Below, one piece after another: positions 22,401 to 33,021 of a stretch of DNA of 64,000 nucleotides. The notes beneath the pieces are model-generated. The model did no database searches and had not been told where the DNA came from. It saw nothing but the letters and a program-made list of their open reading frames with translations. The DNA is taken from the NCBI GenBank assembly GCA_021292105.1, contig CM037869.1, forward strand, positions 4,745,001-4,809,000, in the 5' to 3' direction. The translations under genes were made by a program, and so were the position numbers. The stretch is from Anadara kagoshimensis (Eukaryota; Mollusca; Bivalvia; Arcoida; Arcidae). How positions within the stretch are numbered: position 1 is the stretch's first letter; each line of letters opens with the position of its first letter.

Positions 22401-25400
22401 ATCACCAGCAATAGGTTTATTAGCAGAAATTTTTGCCTTTGCAAAATGCTCAGGGCAATGTGCAGAGTAGGTTCTTTAACATGCCATTCCTGCTGTGACA
22501 GGGTTCGTACAGGCCTGGAAAAGTCCTTTAATTTTGAGAGTTGCCCTAAAAAGACCCTAAAACAAGTCTGATCCTAAAAAGCCCTTGAATTTATCCTGAA
22601 GGCCCTAAAAAGCCCTTGAATTTAACCAGTTGGGTGTCTGTATTTCGATATTAAGTGGTTGCAAATAGACTGATGTAAATAAATAATTATTTGATGTTAC
22701 ATTGAAATGTGCAATTTAAAGGTACCTAGCCCAAACGAAAGCCCAACTTCAACCTCCTCTTCAAGTGTCGTTACTATGGACACGTTTGATTGATTTAGTT
22801 GCCTTTGCACCAATATTTTTTTGCTAACATTATCCCTCTGATTAGGCCTTAAATTTGCAAATAAGACCCTGAAAAGACAATAAAAAAAATCCTTAAATTT
22901 GGATTCCAAATCTCTGTACGAACCCTGTGTGACACGGGACATCAGTTTATAAGGTTTTTTCAAAAGAACCCTGTGACTTTAATTTCTCACTGCCGAGTGC
23001 TGGGCAAAATAAAAAAAACAATCACTACCTATTTCCAAGTCTTGGTCAGACCTGGCTAGGATTTGAACACATGTACTCCCACATACAAAGCCAGCACTCT
23101 ACTACCTGAGCTTAAATACTAGTAATGGTATTGAATTTTAGACTTCAAAATATTGTGGTGATAAGTAAAATGATGATTTAATGAGGAACATATGTTTGAT
23201 TTTGATTAAAAGTAAACAGATCTTTTATTCAATTTCAGATTTCTGGTTTATTGTGGAGAATAAATTTTATTAAAATGCAGACAATATTTAGAATACCTAG
23301 TATTATAGCAAAAATATTTCAAACAATTTTTGGAAATATTCTCGATTCACCTCCACCGCCGGAAGAGAATTTACCAATGGGAGCAACACTCGAGCTCCAG
23401 AGACAAGAAAGATATGATCAGTTAGAACAACAGATGCTATGGCAGTCAATGCAGCAACAGCATGGTCGAGGAGGAGGAGGTGGAATTGGGGGATTTTTTA
23501 ATTTTAATGGTCCACAGGTATGTGATGTGGATAATTCTATTTAGCAATATTTTACTGTTTTGAATTGGGGACATATAGCAATATATGAGTTACCCATGAT
23601 AAGCAATCAATTTAGAGGTATATGTGAATTTGCAGATTCATGAGATAATGGATTAAGGTAGTGATCACCTCTATTTAAAGATCATCTGTCTATACTGTAA
23701 AACCTCCTATAGGGACCACCTGTATTAATTACCACATATCAATTAAGACCACTGTATAAACTCCCCTTTTCTTAACCAAAATGAGAGAGACCCTATCTTT
23801 AAAGTTCATTTTCTGAGGTCCCACAGGTGATCTTTATATACAGAATTACTGTTTATAATTTCAATTGTAACAATCTACCTGACTTCTAATGGAATAAACA
23901 CCAGTGGAACTATTTTCTCAATTCACCAAAACGTCACTGCTCAGCTTTGCACATGTTTGTACTTTAGAAATAGGGTCACCATAAATTTGTAGTTTTTGAG
24001 TACACAAACAGTAATGATAAAACACCCTGAACATTTAAGGTGAAGGACAGACATTTCTGATCTCTTGTATTAAAATACGAGGGACACCTAAATGTTTGGG
24101 TACAAGAACAATAGGCCCAATAAGAAATGACATTAAATGATGTCAATAAACAGTTGATCATCCAACATACTGTAAACATATTTAATTTCACATGTATTTA
24201 TTTTTGTGGTATAGGGAATTTAGATATATCGGTGTAGTTAAATTTTCACATGTTTGAAATATGCACTGTAACAAGATAAACATTATATAATTTTTGGCAA
24301 AACTATCAACTGCAAAATAAGCAAAAATTAGTACACAGTAAAAATAAATATGTTTACAGTAGCTAACTGGATTTGTATTCTCTTACACCAGGGACTAGTA
24401 CAGAATTAATACTGTTAGATAAAGCCTAAAGACCTTATTGGAAAACTAACTGAAATGTATTGTATAATATAGAGATAACCCCTCTAATGATCATTTTAAA
24501 TGTGATAGCATGAATACCCAGAAAAGTCCAAGGTCCAGTTCCATTTACTGTAATTTGACAGTAAAATTCCAGATAAATAAATCATCATTTTCAGATATTC
24601 ACCTTTATATTTGTTTCGTAAGATGATGGTCAGTGCAAATGTAAGTGAGATATATCAAAATTAAATATTCACAAAAGCTTTATTATTGTGGTGTTTTTTT
24701 CCTTTAATGACAAAATGCAAAAATAAAACGAAAATGGAAATTTACTGATTTACAGTTTACAGTTTTATAATTTTACTGTATGATTGTACATAGTAATATT
24801 GTAGTGTTTTGTCTTAAATTTCAGAATTTAGTTAATGGACCAGGTATATTTGGTAATCAGATGAATAATGGATTTATAAATGAAGGTATACACTAGTAAA
24901 ATCCGTTATAGTCCACTTGGACAAAACAACATTTGAATTTTGTCATTGCACAGTGTATACCACTATGTTAGCCAGTTAGTAGTGCTCACTTTGTATTTGG
25001 GAGGTCGTGGGTTTGAATCCTGTGCAAGTCTGACCAAAACTTGAAAATAGGTAGTGACCGTTTTTGCTAAGAACTCTTCATTTTGAAAAAAGTTACTTGG
25101 TCCTTTGGAAGAGACCTTAAAAACTGATTGCCCATTTCATATATAGTGTTAAACCTACCATTCGGGATTCTTTAACTTATATTTTGGTTGCCCTGAAATG
25201 GTGGAGGAAACTGGAGCAAACAAACTGACACACAAACTTTCTCACATCAGGAACTGTCCCAAGTGGGTTTAAAATCTAGCAACGAGATGAACTGTGATCT
25301 GTAACAGTGTTACTTTAGACTACTTACTCAACTAGGCCCCATATTCTGAGACATATCTGGATCCATTCAACATTCATCAATCAAGTAGGCTACTTGATCA

Positions 25401-25448
25401 TGGTGCTCAAGAGGATAAAAAATCTTCTTGAAACTGGTGATTTGAAGA

Positions 25449-25483
<35 letters not shown>

Positions 25484-27180
25484 AGATTCTGCTTGGTTAT
25501 ATAACATGTATCATTTATGTGTTTAGTTTTAAATTCTTTGGAATAATTTGTTTTATATACATTTTGTTAAATATTTGATTATTTTCTCAATGTTATAGAA
25601 TATTTAAAAATATCAAAAAGTTTGTCATATCAACACTAACCTTTATTAAGATTTGTATTAGCTTTCTTTAAATACAAATTATTTTTACAGTGTAAAGTCT
25701 TAAAATGTTACCTGTCTTGTTCAATTGTTCATGGAGAATATTGTACATATAACACTGTATTAACATATTCATATCTGATTTTCCTTTGCAATTTCAGGTC
25801 AAAATGATAATATAAATGATGTTCCACCACCACAACCTGTGTCAGAAGAACAGGTAAGATAATACAATGCATTTAAAAGTTTTCTAGGAAATTTCCTTTT
25901 TTTTAAAAAATACGAAAATGGCACACATTTGTAATTTCTTTTTATCCTCTGCATTTTCAAAATTAAAATCTCCTTCCTTCAATACATACTTTCGGTCTTT
26001 CAGACACTTCTCCCAAAGTAACAAAATACTTATTGGTACAAAGCTTGGATATTGATAGGAGATGAGCACATATGTTTCCTTATTTTCCTGGGAGTTATCT
26101 CCCTTTGAACATCAGTGCATATCACAAAAAACACCTATTATTGGTTGATCCTATATTTGCTTAATTTGCTTTTTATACCCCTTTCAAAGAAAGAGGGAGA
26201 TATTAAATTTGCGTTACAGTCAATCCTTCCATCCAAAATTCTTTTCTGCACAAATCCTCCAAAATTATGCAGCACTTTTTCTTGAATCTTCATGGTGCAA
26301 AGCATCAACGTTGATAGGAGATGGGAAAATCATTAACCCTAGTTGGTTTGCTCATTTTCCTGAGAGTTATTGCCCTTTGAACATAATTGCTAATCACAAA
26401 AAAGAAACTGCTGGCAGGGGGTTCCTAACTCACTGAATTAATTTATATACAAAATTTGAAAACAAGATCATTATAGAATTAACTTGCATAGTCTCTATAA
26501 ATATATGACTGAAACACATGTATATTGCTATTTCCCATGGGATGTTCCTTAAGAACTCTCTTGTTTTAGTGTTTGTCTAATAAGTATTTTTTTATTGTAT
26601 AATCAACCCAAAAATCCTTACACTAAAGTCATGTAATATAAAATCATATTACACACTTGAAGTATTATTCATGTTTCCTTGGTTAGTGATATTATACAAA
26701 GTTGTAGCATATTATGACATCATACTTAAGATGACCTTTAGTTTTGCAGCCATTTTGGTTGTTTTATAATAGCTAAGAAAAAACTTTTCAAAAATAATAA
26801 ATGGAGTCTTCCTGTAGTATACAATAAACAGAATCTTACATTGTGCTTTATGTAATATTGAATTTCTGAAACTTGTTGAATCAAATACTTATGCAACTCA
26901 CACAAGTTCATTGCATAACTTTATATTTAACATTTAATAAGTTTAATATTACAAAATTGCTCATGTAAGATCCTCTATTTATTCAGAACTCAATCATCAA
27001 GGTACAGATGACAAGTATATGTAATTCAAGATCTGTATCAGTTTTCTGATTTTTTTCATGTTTTAGGTACAGCAGCTGGTGGAGATGGGATTTAATCAAG
27101 ACAGAGTTAGAGATGTTTTACAGAGATGTAATAATGATGTAAACATTGCTACAAATACACTGTTACAGGACGCTTCATAG
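16483..27180 (+). CDS. UBAC2: UBAC2, ubiquitin-associated domain-containing protein 2 (10 exons)
   Basis: Coding exons: 16483-16510, 17275-17402, 18181-18300, 19649-19752, 21137-21257, 22132-22179, 23239-23517, 24825-24885, 25798-25853, 27067-27180. All introns are GT-AG, phases agree, and the total is 352 codons plus stop, close to the 344 residues of the human protein. Family knowledge: UBAC2 is a multi-pass ER rhomboid-like pseudoprotease that binds UBXD8/FAF2 and gp78 in ER-associated degradation and lipid-droplet control. Seen here: N-terminal TSGFYKAPISK, hydrophobic segments near residues 18-36, 64-82, 94-112, 128-141, 158-168 and 174-190, the conserved MGATLELQRQERYDQLEQQ, a Gly-rich linker, and a UBA domain near residues 313-350 with the MGF loop and the final NDVNIATNTLLQ. 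No serine-protease GxSG/H pair was recognised, as expected for a pseudoprotease. The first exon is tiny (28 nt). The start was chosen because an in-frame stop lies at 16453-16455 and no earlier in-frame ATG exists. Confidence 0.95.
16660..16945 (+). mobile_element. SINE-like fragment (GATCCTAGTGTGA family) in UBAC2 intron 1
   Basis: TCGAATCCTACTCGGGATAGATCCTAATGTGAGGACGTTT followed by ATGGTTTCCTCTGCC and CAGTACCCTGCTCTCACC matches the layout of copies at 17.45, 19.85 and 20.83 kb (B-box-like head, then GATCCTAGTGTGA, then TTTGTCAGTTCAC). The + strand ORF here is not a UBAC2 exon. Confidence 0.5.
17440..17640 (+). mobile_element. tRNA-derived SINE, second family, in UBAC2 intron 2
   Basis: Head GGTGGCTGAATGTTTAAAAT with a B-box-like GGTTTGAATC, then GGACAGATCCTAGTGTGACA, TTAGTTCACTTGCACATGG, CAAGGTACTCCAG and the tail CATATAAGTGAAATAATCTT. 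The tail resembles that of the first SINE family, so the two may share a 3' end. Confidence 0.65.
18655..18738 (+). pseudogene. LINE ORF2 C-terminal relic, first half
   Basis: Translation reads IKRRKWNWFGHILRKKGTN, matching the motif RRxWxWxGHxLRK found downstream of the reverse transcriptase in many RTE-type and related LINEs. The match breaks off after ETARQ and appears to resume at 19305 in the same orientation, after about 570 bp of unrelated sequence. It lies in UBAC2 intron 3. Confidence 0.65.
19305..19497 (+). pseudogene. LINE ORF2 C-terminal relic, second half
   Basis: Contains QQEGKRKR, then FTWRRTIENE after a frame break, and QWIDRVAALCAFW near the end, matching the order 'PQGKRKRGRP..TWRRT..E' and 'RxRWRxLVxALC' at the LINE C-terminus. 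Several frame changes mark it as dead. An ORF-ending GEEH-like string is followed by a stop at about 19492. Confidence 0.6.
19845..20042 (+). mobile_element. SINE, second family, in UBAC2 intron 4
   Basis: AGGTTTGAATCTTATTATGG (B-box-like), GGCGGATCCTAGCATCAG, TTTGTCAGTTCACTTGCC and the tail CTCATTATAAGTGAAAAAAT match the 17.45-kb copy. Confidence 0.6.
20331..20366 (+). ncRNA. Hammerhead-like ribozyme motif in UBAC2 intron 4
   Basis: CTGATGA (20331-20337), one extra C, stem II GGCAGC-CTA-GCTGCC (20339-20353), GAAA (20354-20357), then CATGTC and GAC. ACATGT is a self-complementary stem III like that of hammerheads in Penelope-like elements. Only three pairs (GTC/GAC) are obvious in stem I and there is an extra base before stem II. 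It may be a relic or may need tertiary contacts. Confidence 0.5.
20699..20990 (+). repeat. ~60-bp tandem duplication followed by a SINE-family fragment
   Basis: The block AAGGTAGGGACCTCGGTGG..CATGGGGTCTTTATTGC..CCTCTCACTGAT occurs at 20700 and again at 20760. Sequence after 20820 (CAGATCCTAGTGTGAGAATG, TTTGTCAGTTCAC) belongs to the second SINE family. Confidence 0.65.
21689..21904. mobile_element. MITE (CAGACCTGTC family), copy 3, in UBAC2 intron 5
   Basis: Left end TACAGTACAAGCCTTTGGAA AGTTTAATGCTAAGC; right end AGTTAAACTTTCGACAGGTCTGTACTG. About 215 bp. The right end is better preserved than the left. Confidence 0.7.
22340..23115 (-). mobile_element. tRNA-derived SINE split by a MITE, in UBAC2 intron 6
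   Basis: SINE body at 22360-22497 (GTCAAGACTATTTCACTTAC, CTCAGGGCAATGTGCAGAG) continues at 22932-23115 (TGACACGGGACATCAG, CTGCCGAGTGCTGGGCAAAA, TCTTGGTCAGACCTGGCTAG, tRNA head to GAGCTT). The break falls inside the usual CTGTGACACGGGAC string. Confidence 0.75.
22498..22931. mobile_element. MITE with ACAGGGTTCGTACAG ends, inserted in a SINE
   Basis: Ends are inverted: CAGGGTTCGTACAG near 22499 and CTGTACGAACCCTG ending near 22930. Subterminal GGAAAAGTCCTTTAATTTTG and CCTTAAATTTGGATTCC are also inverted. The interior carries repeats of GCCCTAAAAAGCCCTTGAAT. TIR type and size suggest a non-autonomous hAT-like element. TGTGA lies on both sides and may be part of the duplicated target. Confidence 0.7.
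24950..25290 (+). mobile_element. tRNA-derived SINE, diverged, in UBAC2 intron 8
   Basis: Head TTAGCCAGTTAGTAGTGCTC with B box GGTTTGAATCC, then CAAGTCTGACCAAAACTTG, AATAGGTAGTGACCGTTTTT, TTACTTGGTCC and a tail GGTGGAGGAAACTGGAGCAA. Same family as the 7.7-kb copy but more diverged. Confidence 0.65.
25452..25480. repeat. (GT)n microsatellite in UBAC2 intron 8
   Basis: Fourteen consecutive GT units. Confidence 0.95.
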
Positions 27181-28710
27181 CACACTGCCATCTAATTGTC
27201 TTGTTTTTATTTTTATATGTATGTGCGTTTCTAGAAATAGGATATATTGCGATCAGGCGTTGTCTGTCTGACTAACTTCTCCAATTCAGTTTAAATTATT
27301 TTACTAAACTTGGTAGACATGATTGCCAGGATATGACATTATGTGCACCAGAAAAGGAGTTAACATTGTGCAGATTTCTAAGAGTTGTGCCCCTTGAAAT
27401 TTTAATTCATCTTACAAAGTTTTATGATGGTAAAAATGTAAATAAGCATATCTTGCTACACCTAAGATTTGATAGTTTCCTTATTCCCAAATTTTAATGT
27501 TGGTAAATGATTTGTAAATGGATATCTCTTTTCTTAACATTTTATACCAGATATATAACAGCTATAAGATTGTGAGTGTCCAAGTCATCATGCACAAAAA
27601 GTAGCATGCAAGATATCCTTTTTAGTGACAGAATACCTGGGATACCTTCTTAACTTGAATTTTGTATTTTTGTGACTTTGTAAAACGTTGCATGTATTTA
27701 TGCATACTGTCAGATTAACAAACATATTTCCATGTTCCTAGGCAAGTTAACCTGTCACTGTGCAAAAACAAAATTTATGAAGGTTGCCAGATATTATGAT
27801 TATGTGTGTCACTTTTCAAGAGTCAGAATTCTGCATTCTTCCATTTGGAGGCAATGGCTATTTATTTTCAGCTGAATTGAAATAGAGAAACACTATTTGT
27901 CATTTAAAGATGAGTAAATTTGAAACAAAAATGAAATCTTTTAATATTGTGTGTGTGCTATTGTAATTCATCATTAAATGTAAATGTTACATTAAATAAT
28001 CTATGGTGACACAGAAGTGACATGAAATATTGTAAGTGTAGCTTTATTTGTGGTGTTCTAATTTTTCTTTATTTGGTGGTAAAAAAATTGCACGATAATA
28101 TGTTCCATAGGTAAAATAATATACATTCCATAATCTTATAGTCAATTTCTAAAATCCATGAATATTACATGCCGCAAAAGGGTTGGAAAGTACAAAACTG
28201 CTAAAAGAGTGAGTAATGGTGTTTAATGTCCCAGTCAAGAATATTTCACTTATATTGAGACATTGCCAGATATAGGCAAAGGTGCAGAAATTTTGCCTGT
28301 GTGTTGCTCTGATGGCATTATAAAGCAGGGTTCTTTAGCGTGCCAAGCCCACTGTGACACAGTACATTGTTTATTTTAAGTTCCCATCCAAATGAACCGC
28401 GACTTTCATTTCATAATGCCAAGTGCTTGGCGAAAGAACAGTCACTACCCACTTTCATGTCTTGAGTCAGACCGGGTCGGGTTTCGAACCCATGACCTCC
28501 CACTTACAGAGCGAGCACTCTACCAACTGAGCTATCCCAGTAGTCAAAACTGCTAAATATTGAACCCATAAAATTAAGTACATTTACAGTATATTATTTA
28601 TATTACATTTTAACTAATGCATATTCAAGTATTACCTGTTAATAACTTCATATGTGCATGTGTATTAATTACTATGAATGTGTTCAAAATAAATATATGT
28701 TTCTTGTCAC
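27181..28710 (+). other. Putative UBAC2 3' UTR and polyadenylation region
   Basis: The stop codon ends at 27180. Candidate polyadenylation signals are ATTAAA at 27973 and 27991 and the first canonical AATAAA at 28688-28693. If the last is used, the 3' UTR is about 1.5 kb and contains an antisense SINE (28207-28546). The true end cannot be set without transcripts. Confidence 0.4.
28207..28546 (-). mobile_element. tRNA-derived SINE, well preserved
   Basis: On the minus strand the head reads ATAGCTCAGTTGGTAGAGTG with B box GGTTCGAAACC. The body has AGTCTGACTCAAGACATGA-type, AGTGGGTAGTGACTGTTCTT and CGCCAAGCACTTGGCATTATG-like strings, and ends in the complement of AATGGTGTTTAATGTCCCAG. It is close to the 30.97-kb copy along its whole length. 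Confidence 0.9.
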
Positions 28711-29332
28711 TTCTGTGTCATCATACAAATCATTGATCATTTATGGATCATCTTTGAAAAAGGATCTAATTTGATTTTAAAGACATCATTTGTATATACT
28801 CATGATACTGTAAATTTATTAATTTTAGCATGTACAAATTTTGGCAAAAGTTTTGTCATCGGTAAATTCACATGGAGTTGAATTAGCCAAGTTCTTATAT
28901 GTCAGCATTTGTGCTGTGATCATTCATTTGGCGATGGGTCCTACCATGTCAGGACGAAAATCTCCAAAATGAGTACAACATTAAAATTAATATGTTTACA
29001 ATACTTGATGCTAGTCATTCTAAGAATGACATTTACCGGTAACTTGGCGGTAAGTCATTTTTATGTGGTGTTGCTGTAATATGTATGTTAAAGAGTAGAA
29101 AGACAGATGATAATGGTGATAGTAATATCATGGTTCGGGTGATGCAATCTGGCCCATGAAACTTTTGATGAAATGATTTCATAACGATTTATCATTTCAT
29201 AAATTTGATCAAATCAAATACAAATTATACCAATCCATGTACATACTGCATCAACATAAATCTGCTAAAATTGATACATTTATAGTACAAGTCAAGAAGC
29301 TTATGATTTCCAATTATATTTTTAATCCATGT

Positions 29333-29336
<4 letters not shown>

Positions 29337-29369
<33 letters not shown>
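29337..29369. repeat. Poly(C) run, 33 bases
   Basis: Uninterrupted C homopolymer. Its exact length is likely unreliable. Confidence 0.95.
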
Positions 29370-29489
29370 ATTAAACATGATATTGTTAATTTTTTTAAAC
29401 ATGCATATAACATGTATATATTCAGTATCATTATCATTTATCATGCTTAGAAGTGAAATTTTTTATATAAATAAATATGCTAAGCTATA

Positions 29490-29655
29490 AAGTGTGTGTG
29501 TGTGTGTGTTAGAGGGAGAGAGATAATGGGTGTGTGTGTGTGTGTGTGTTAGAGGGAGAGATATGTGTGTGTGTGTTAGAGGGAGAGAGATAATGGGTGT
29601 GTGTGTGTGTGTGTTAGAGGGAGAGAGGTAATGTGTGTGTGCGTGTGTGACAAAA
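29490..29655. repeat. GT-rich minisatellite with GTTAGAGGGAGAGA units
   Basis: Four units in which a variable (GT)n run is followed by TTAGAGGGAGAGAGATAATGG or close variants. Confidence 0.9.
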
Positions 29656-29819
29656 CTGACAAATGTGTGTACGTGTTATTTGATTGAGTATATAATTTGT
29701 AAGACAAAGAGGATGCATCAGAAAAAATTATGGTCAATTAATTATATGATATCATGAAATAAAATTATAATTGTATATAGATGTATTAGCAACTTGTGAC
29801 TTGAACTATGTTACATTAC

Positions 29820-30110
29820 ATTTACCTCACATGAACTAAAGGCTCAGATGAGCTATTACCATCTATCTTCATCTGCTGTCCATTGTCGGCTTGTGTAAAT
29901 TTTTCACATTTTAATCAACTCATCCATAACTACTGACCGACAAATTGATTGATATAATATAGTAGTAATGATGTCTAGAGCTTTGATATTTACACAGTAG
30001 GTATTAGCATAACGATCATTTTAATATATAACCGAAGGTCATGGGTTCACAGGTCAAGGGTATAGATGTAAACGAATACTAAAATGTTTTATTATCAGGA
30101 AAACATTTGA
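29820..30110. mobile_element. Degenerate relative of the 55.6-57.6 kb repeat element
   Basis: Contains CTCACATGAAC, GATGAGCTATTACCATC, TATTAGCATAACGATCATTTT, CCGAAGGTCATGGGTTCACAGGTCAAGGG and TAGATGTAAACGAATACTAAA, paralleling the 145-bp unit (CAACGATCATTTTGATG, AAGGTCATGGGTTCAAAGG). Confidence 0.5.
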
Positions 30111-30483
30111 GAGTGCTCCTTATGATCTGAATGTAGGGAACTTTGGTCCACTAACTTTTTATCATCTAGATCTATTGGAAAGAGACCAACATACCATGAA
30201 CTGAAGTTACTTGTTAGAAAAGCAGCTTGATACATTAAAAGTATCATCTATAAGCAACGTATGAATGTTGAATATTTGGTATCAAAATATGCAGAATTAA
30301 ATATACTTCATCAAAGTAAACTTGAATTTTGAATATCTTAAAAATAAATGCCCAGCTACTCATCTTGAATGTAAAAAATGATAGAATTTGTACTTGAAAC
30401 TTACCCCCCACCCCCACCCACCCTGTTTGAGGAAGCGTATGTGTGCGTATTAAAGTTTGAATATTTGGTATCAAAAGATGCAG

Positions 30484-30630
30484 ACCTGAATAGTTACTGG
30501 CTACTAGTAGCTAACATTTCTCTGACAAGTGACTGGCTACTAGTAGCAAACTTTTTCCCACTATCAACTGGCTACTAGGAGCTAACTTTTCTTCTATAAG
30601 TAGCCAGTTACTAGTAGCTAACTTTAGCTA
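30484..30630. repeat. TGGCTACTAGTAGCTAAC short tandem repeats
   Basis: Four copies of ACTGGCTACTAGTAGCTAAC or variants, spaced about 40 bp apart; the last is inverted (AGTAGCCAGTTACTAGTAGC). ACTAGT is palindromic. Confidence 0.75.
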
Positions 30631-30971
30631 TCTTGTAACACAACTCATTAAATTATCTAAACAAAAAATACTTGTCAAAATAAGTATCTTCTATTTAATA
30701 TGGATTTTGTAAAATTATCTTACACAATTCCCCTTGTGCAAGTTGCAAGAAAATACAAGTTTTAGTATTTTCAAAGACGTTTACTTTTTGTTCCATTTTG
30801 CTCTGGTTTATTTCAAAACTCCTTATTGTCCATATCGCAGTTAATTCAGTCGTAATGGTTTAACTACACCGTCTATATATTGGCAGCATGGAATATATTC
30901 GTAATTATGTGAACACGGATATATTTTGTAAAGTATGTGTTGGATGACTTAGTGTATGTGCTATGGTATGG

Positions 30972-31308
30972 AGTTGAGTAATGGTGTTTAACGTCCCAGT
31001 CAAGAATATTTCACTTATACCGAGACGTCGCCAGCTATAGGCGAAGGTGCAGAAATTTTGCCTGTGCGTTGCGCTGATGGCATTATACAGCAGGGTTCTT
31101 TAACGTGCCAAGCCCACTGTGACACGGGACCTCGTTTATTTTAAGTTCCCATCCGAAAGAACCGTGACTTTCATTTCGTAATGCCGAGTGCTTGGCGAAA
31201 GAACAGTCACTACCCACTTTCAAGTCTTGGGTCAGACCCGACCGGGGATCGAACCCACAACCTCCCACATACGGGACGAGCACTCTACCAACTGAGCTAC
31301 CGCTATTG
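30972..31308 (-). mobile_element. tRNA-derived SINE, well preserved
   Basis: Near-full-length minus-strand copy with head GGTAGCTCAGTTGGTAGAGT, B box GGTTCGATCCC and the complement of AATGGTGTTTAACGTCCCAG at the far end. Differs from the 28.2-kb copy by scattered substitutions only. Confidence 0.9.
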
Positions 31309-31330
31309 TATGGTGTAAGGGAGATAATAG

Positions 31331-31642
31331 TGTAACAGGAAAGAGAAAAAATGCAGGGTCGGACCGGGGATCAAACCCGGGACCTCCCGCACTATAGGCG
31401 AGTGCTCTACCACTGAGCTACCCAGACCGCTACATTCCTCCCTTCCTTTTTTCGATTCAACTCCCTTAAATCGTAACCACTAGGTTTCACCCTGGACCAA
31501 CCTCTTGGTCGGCAACTTCCCAGGGTCGGACGAGCCCCAAAATGTAACAGGAAAGAGAAAAATGCAGCGTCGGATCGGGTATCGAACCCTGGACCTCCCG
31601 CACTATAGGCAAGTGCTCTACCACTGAGCTACCCAGACCGCT
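31331..31642 (-). mobile_element. Element with two tRNA-like direct repeats around a 108-bp core
   Basis: Two ~100-bp direct repeats (31331-31430 and 31543-31642) each start TGTAACAGGAAAGAGAAAAA. On the minus strand each encodes a tRNA-shaped sequence with D arm GTAGCTCAGTGGTAGAGC, an anticodon-stem-like CTCGCCTATAGTGCGGGAG (first copy) and T arm CCGGGTTTGATCCCCGG. In the first copy the acceptor ends GGTCTGG and TCCGACC nearly pair. The spacer at 31435-31542 holds an ACCCTGG..CCAGGGT hairpin. It may be a dimeric tRNA SINE or a very short terminal-repeat retroelement. Confidence 0.6.
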
Positions 31643-31996
31643 AAAGGAAGCGAGTATAACTGCACCGCGAGTTGCTCAACATAGCCAAGATGGGTAAACT
31701 GCGTACAAACGTTTGCCACATCTAAGCTAACATTATCGCCAGAATGTAAGCAGATGTGACAAAGTTTACTGTACTTATTATTAACTATGTAGAAAAGAGA
31801 AAATGCGGGACCAGTCACATAAAGTGACAAATTTATAGTAAATCTTGACTGAGTTCACATTAAGTGATCCAAGTCGTAAGTGTTGGCTGTATAACAGCGG
31901 AAACTGTAATATTCTCACTTCCTATTTAAGTGCTGCAGTGGAACTTTAAGATACTAGGCTTTTACAATGGATGTTTTCCTCGTCCTAATACCGTCA
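31643..31996. other. Intergenic stretch, no gene recognised
   Basis: Unique-looking sequence between the tRNA-like element and the large inverted repeat. The minus ORF across 31618-31830 starts in the tRNA-like repeat and is not credible. Confidence 0.4.
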
Positions 31997-33021
31997 CGAT
32001 AGTTTGTTAAACTACATTTAAGGGTCATCTAAGTAGGAAAATTCAAGTGAAAACCATTTGGTTGAAAAGCATTAAAGAGGGGTATAATTTTTAAATTACC
32101 TACACGAGCGTGAAGATTTATAAATAAAAGTACAATAGGAATTTATAATTTTAGAAATTTTAAAATATTTGTTGCATGTTTTATGAAAATTGTGAAAAAA
32201 TACACGTGTTGGGGAAATAGTTTACACCTTGTATAACGAATTAATTTTAAAAAATGAAAAGATATTAAGATAGTCAACGTCATAGAGCAGTGCAAAGGGA
32301 CCAGATTTTGTTAAAGAAATACGAGGTTTTTGAAAACTCGACAATTTACGGTTGAGGTTATCTACGATTTATTTTCCTTTTAAAAATGCGTGTACCAGGC
32401 GTGATATTTATATTCTAAGGCCACTATTAATCCAAAATACAACAAGTCACTAAAAGTACACGGTCACACAATACTGTTCTATTTGATTTGAGGTGAATAT
32501 TGTTTGGTTTGAACAATGTTGAACTATTTAAAGCCGAATATGCCTCAACAATAAAGTAATATACAAACTTAGCTTTTAAAATCTTTCCTTGGATCGTTGG
32601 TAGCCTTAGAATATGAACTATCACGCCTGGTACACGCATTTTTAAAGGGAAAACAAATCATAGAAAACCTCAACCGTAAATTGTCGATTTTTCAAAAACC
32701 TCGTATTTCTTTAACAAACTCTGCCCCCTTTGCACTGCTCTATGACGTTGACTATCTTAATAACTTTTCATTTTTTAAAATTAATTCGTTGTACAAGGGT
32801 AAGCTTTTTTCCCCAACACGTGTATTTTTGCACAATTTTCTTTAAAAATGCAACAAATATTTTATAAACTCTTAAATTACCAATTCCTGTTGTATTTTTA
32901 TTTATAAATCGTCACACTTGGTAGGTAATTTCATAATTATACCCCTCTTTCACGCTTTTCAACCAAATGGTTTTCACTTGAATTTCCTACTAAATGACCC
33001 TTAACAACTGGCAAAATATCG
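31997..33021. repeat. ~1-kb inverted repeat with ~410-bp arms
   Basis: Left arm from CGATAGTTTGTTAAACTAC (31997) to CTAAGGCCAC (about 32425). Right arm from GTAGCCTTAG (about 32599) to GGCAAAATATCG (33021), reading as the reverse complement. Examples of paired strings are GTACCAGGCGTGATA with TATCACGCCTGGTAC and CATAGAGCAGTGCAAAGG with CCTTTGCACTGCTCTATG. The spacer is about 170 bp. No transposase was seen; it may be a large MITE or inverted duplication. Confidence 0.85.

Noticed and set aside
29225..29437. ORF with a poly-Gly tract
   Set aside because: The Gly tract is the poly(C) run read on the minus strand.
31333..31430. Functional tRNA gene
   Set aside because: The fold is close to a tRNA, but the acceptor stem has a mismatch, the sequence is duplicated within a larger direct repeat, and no clear Pol III terminator follows at the right distance on the minus strand.
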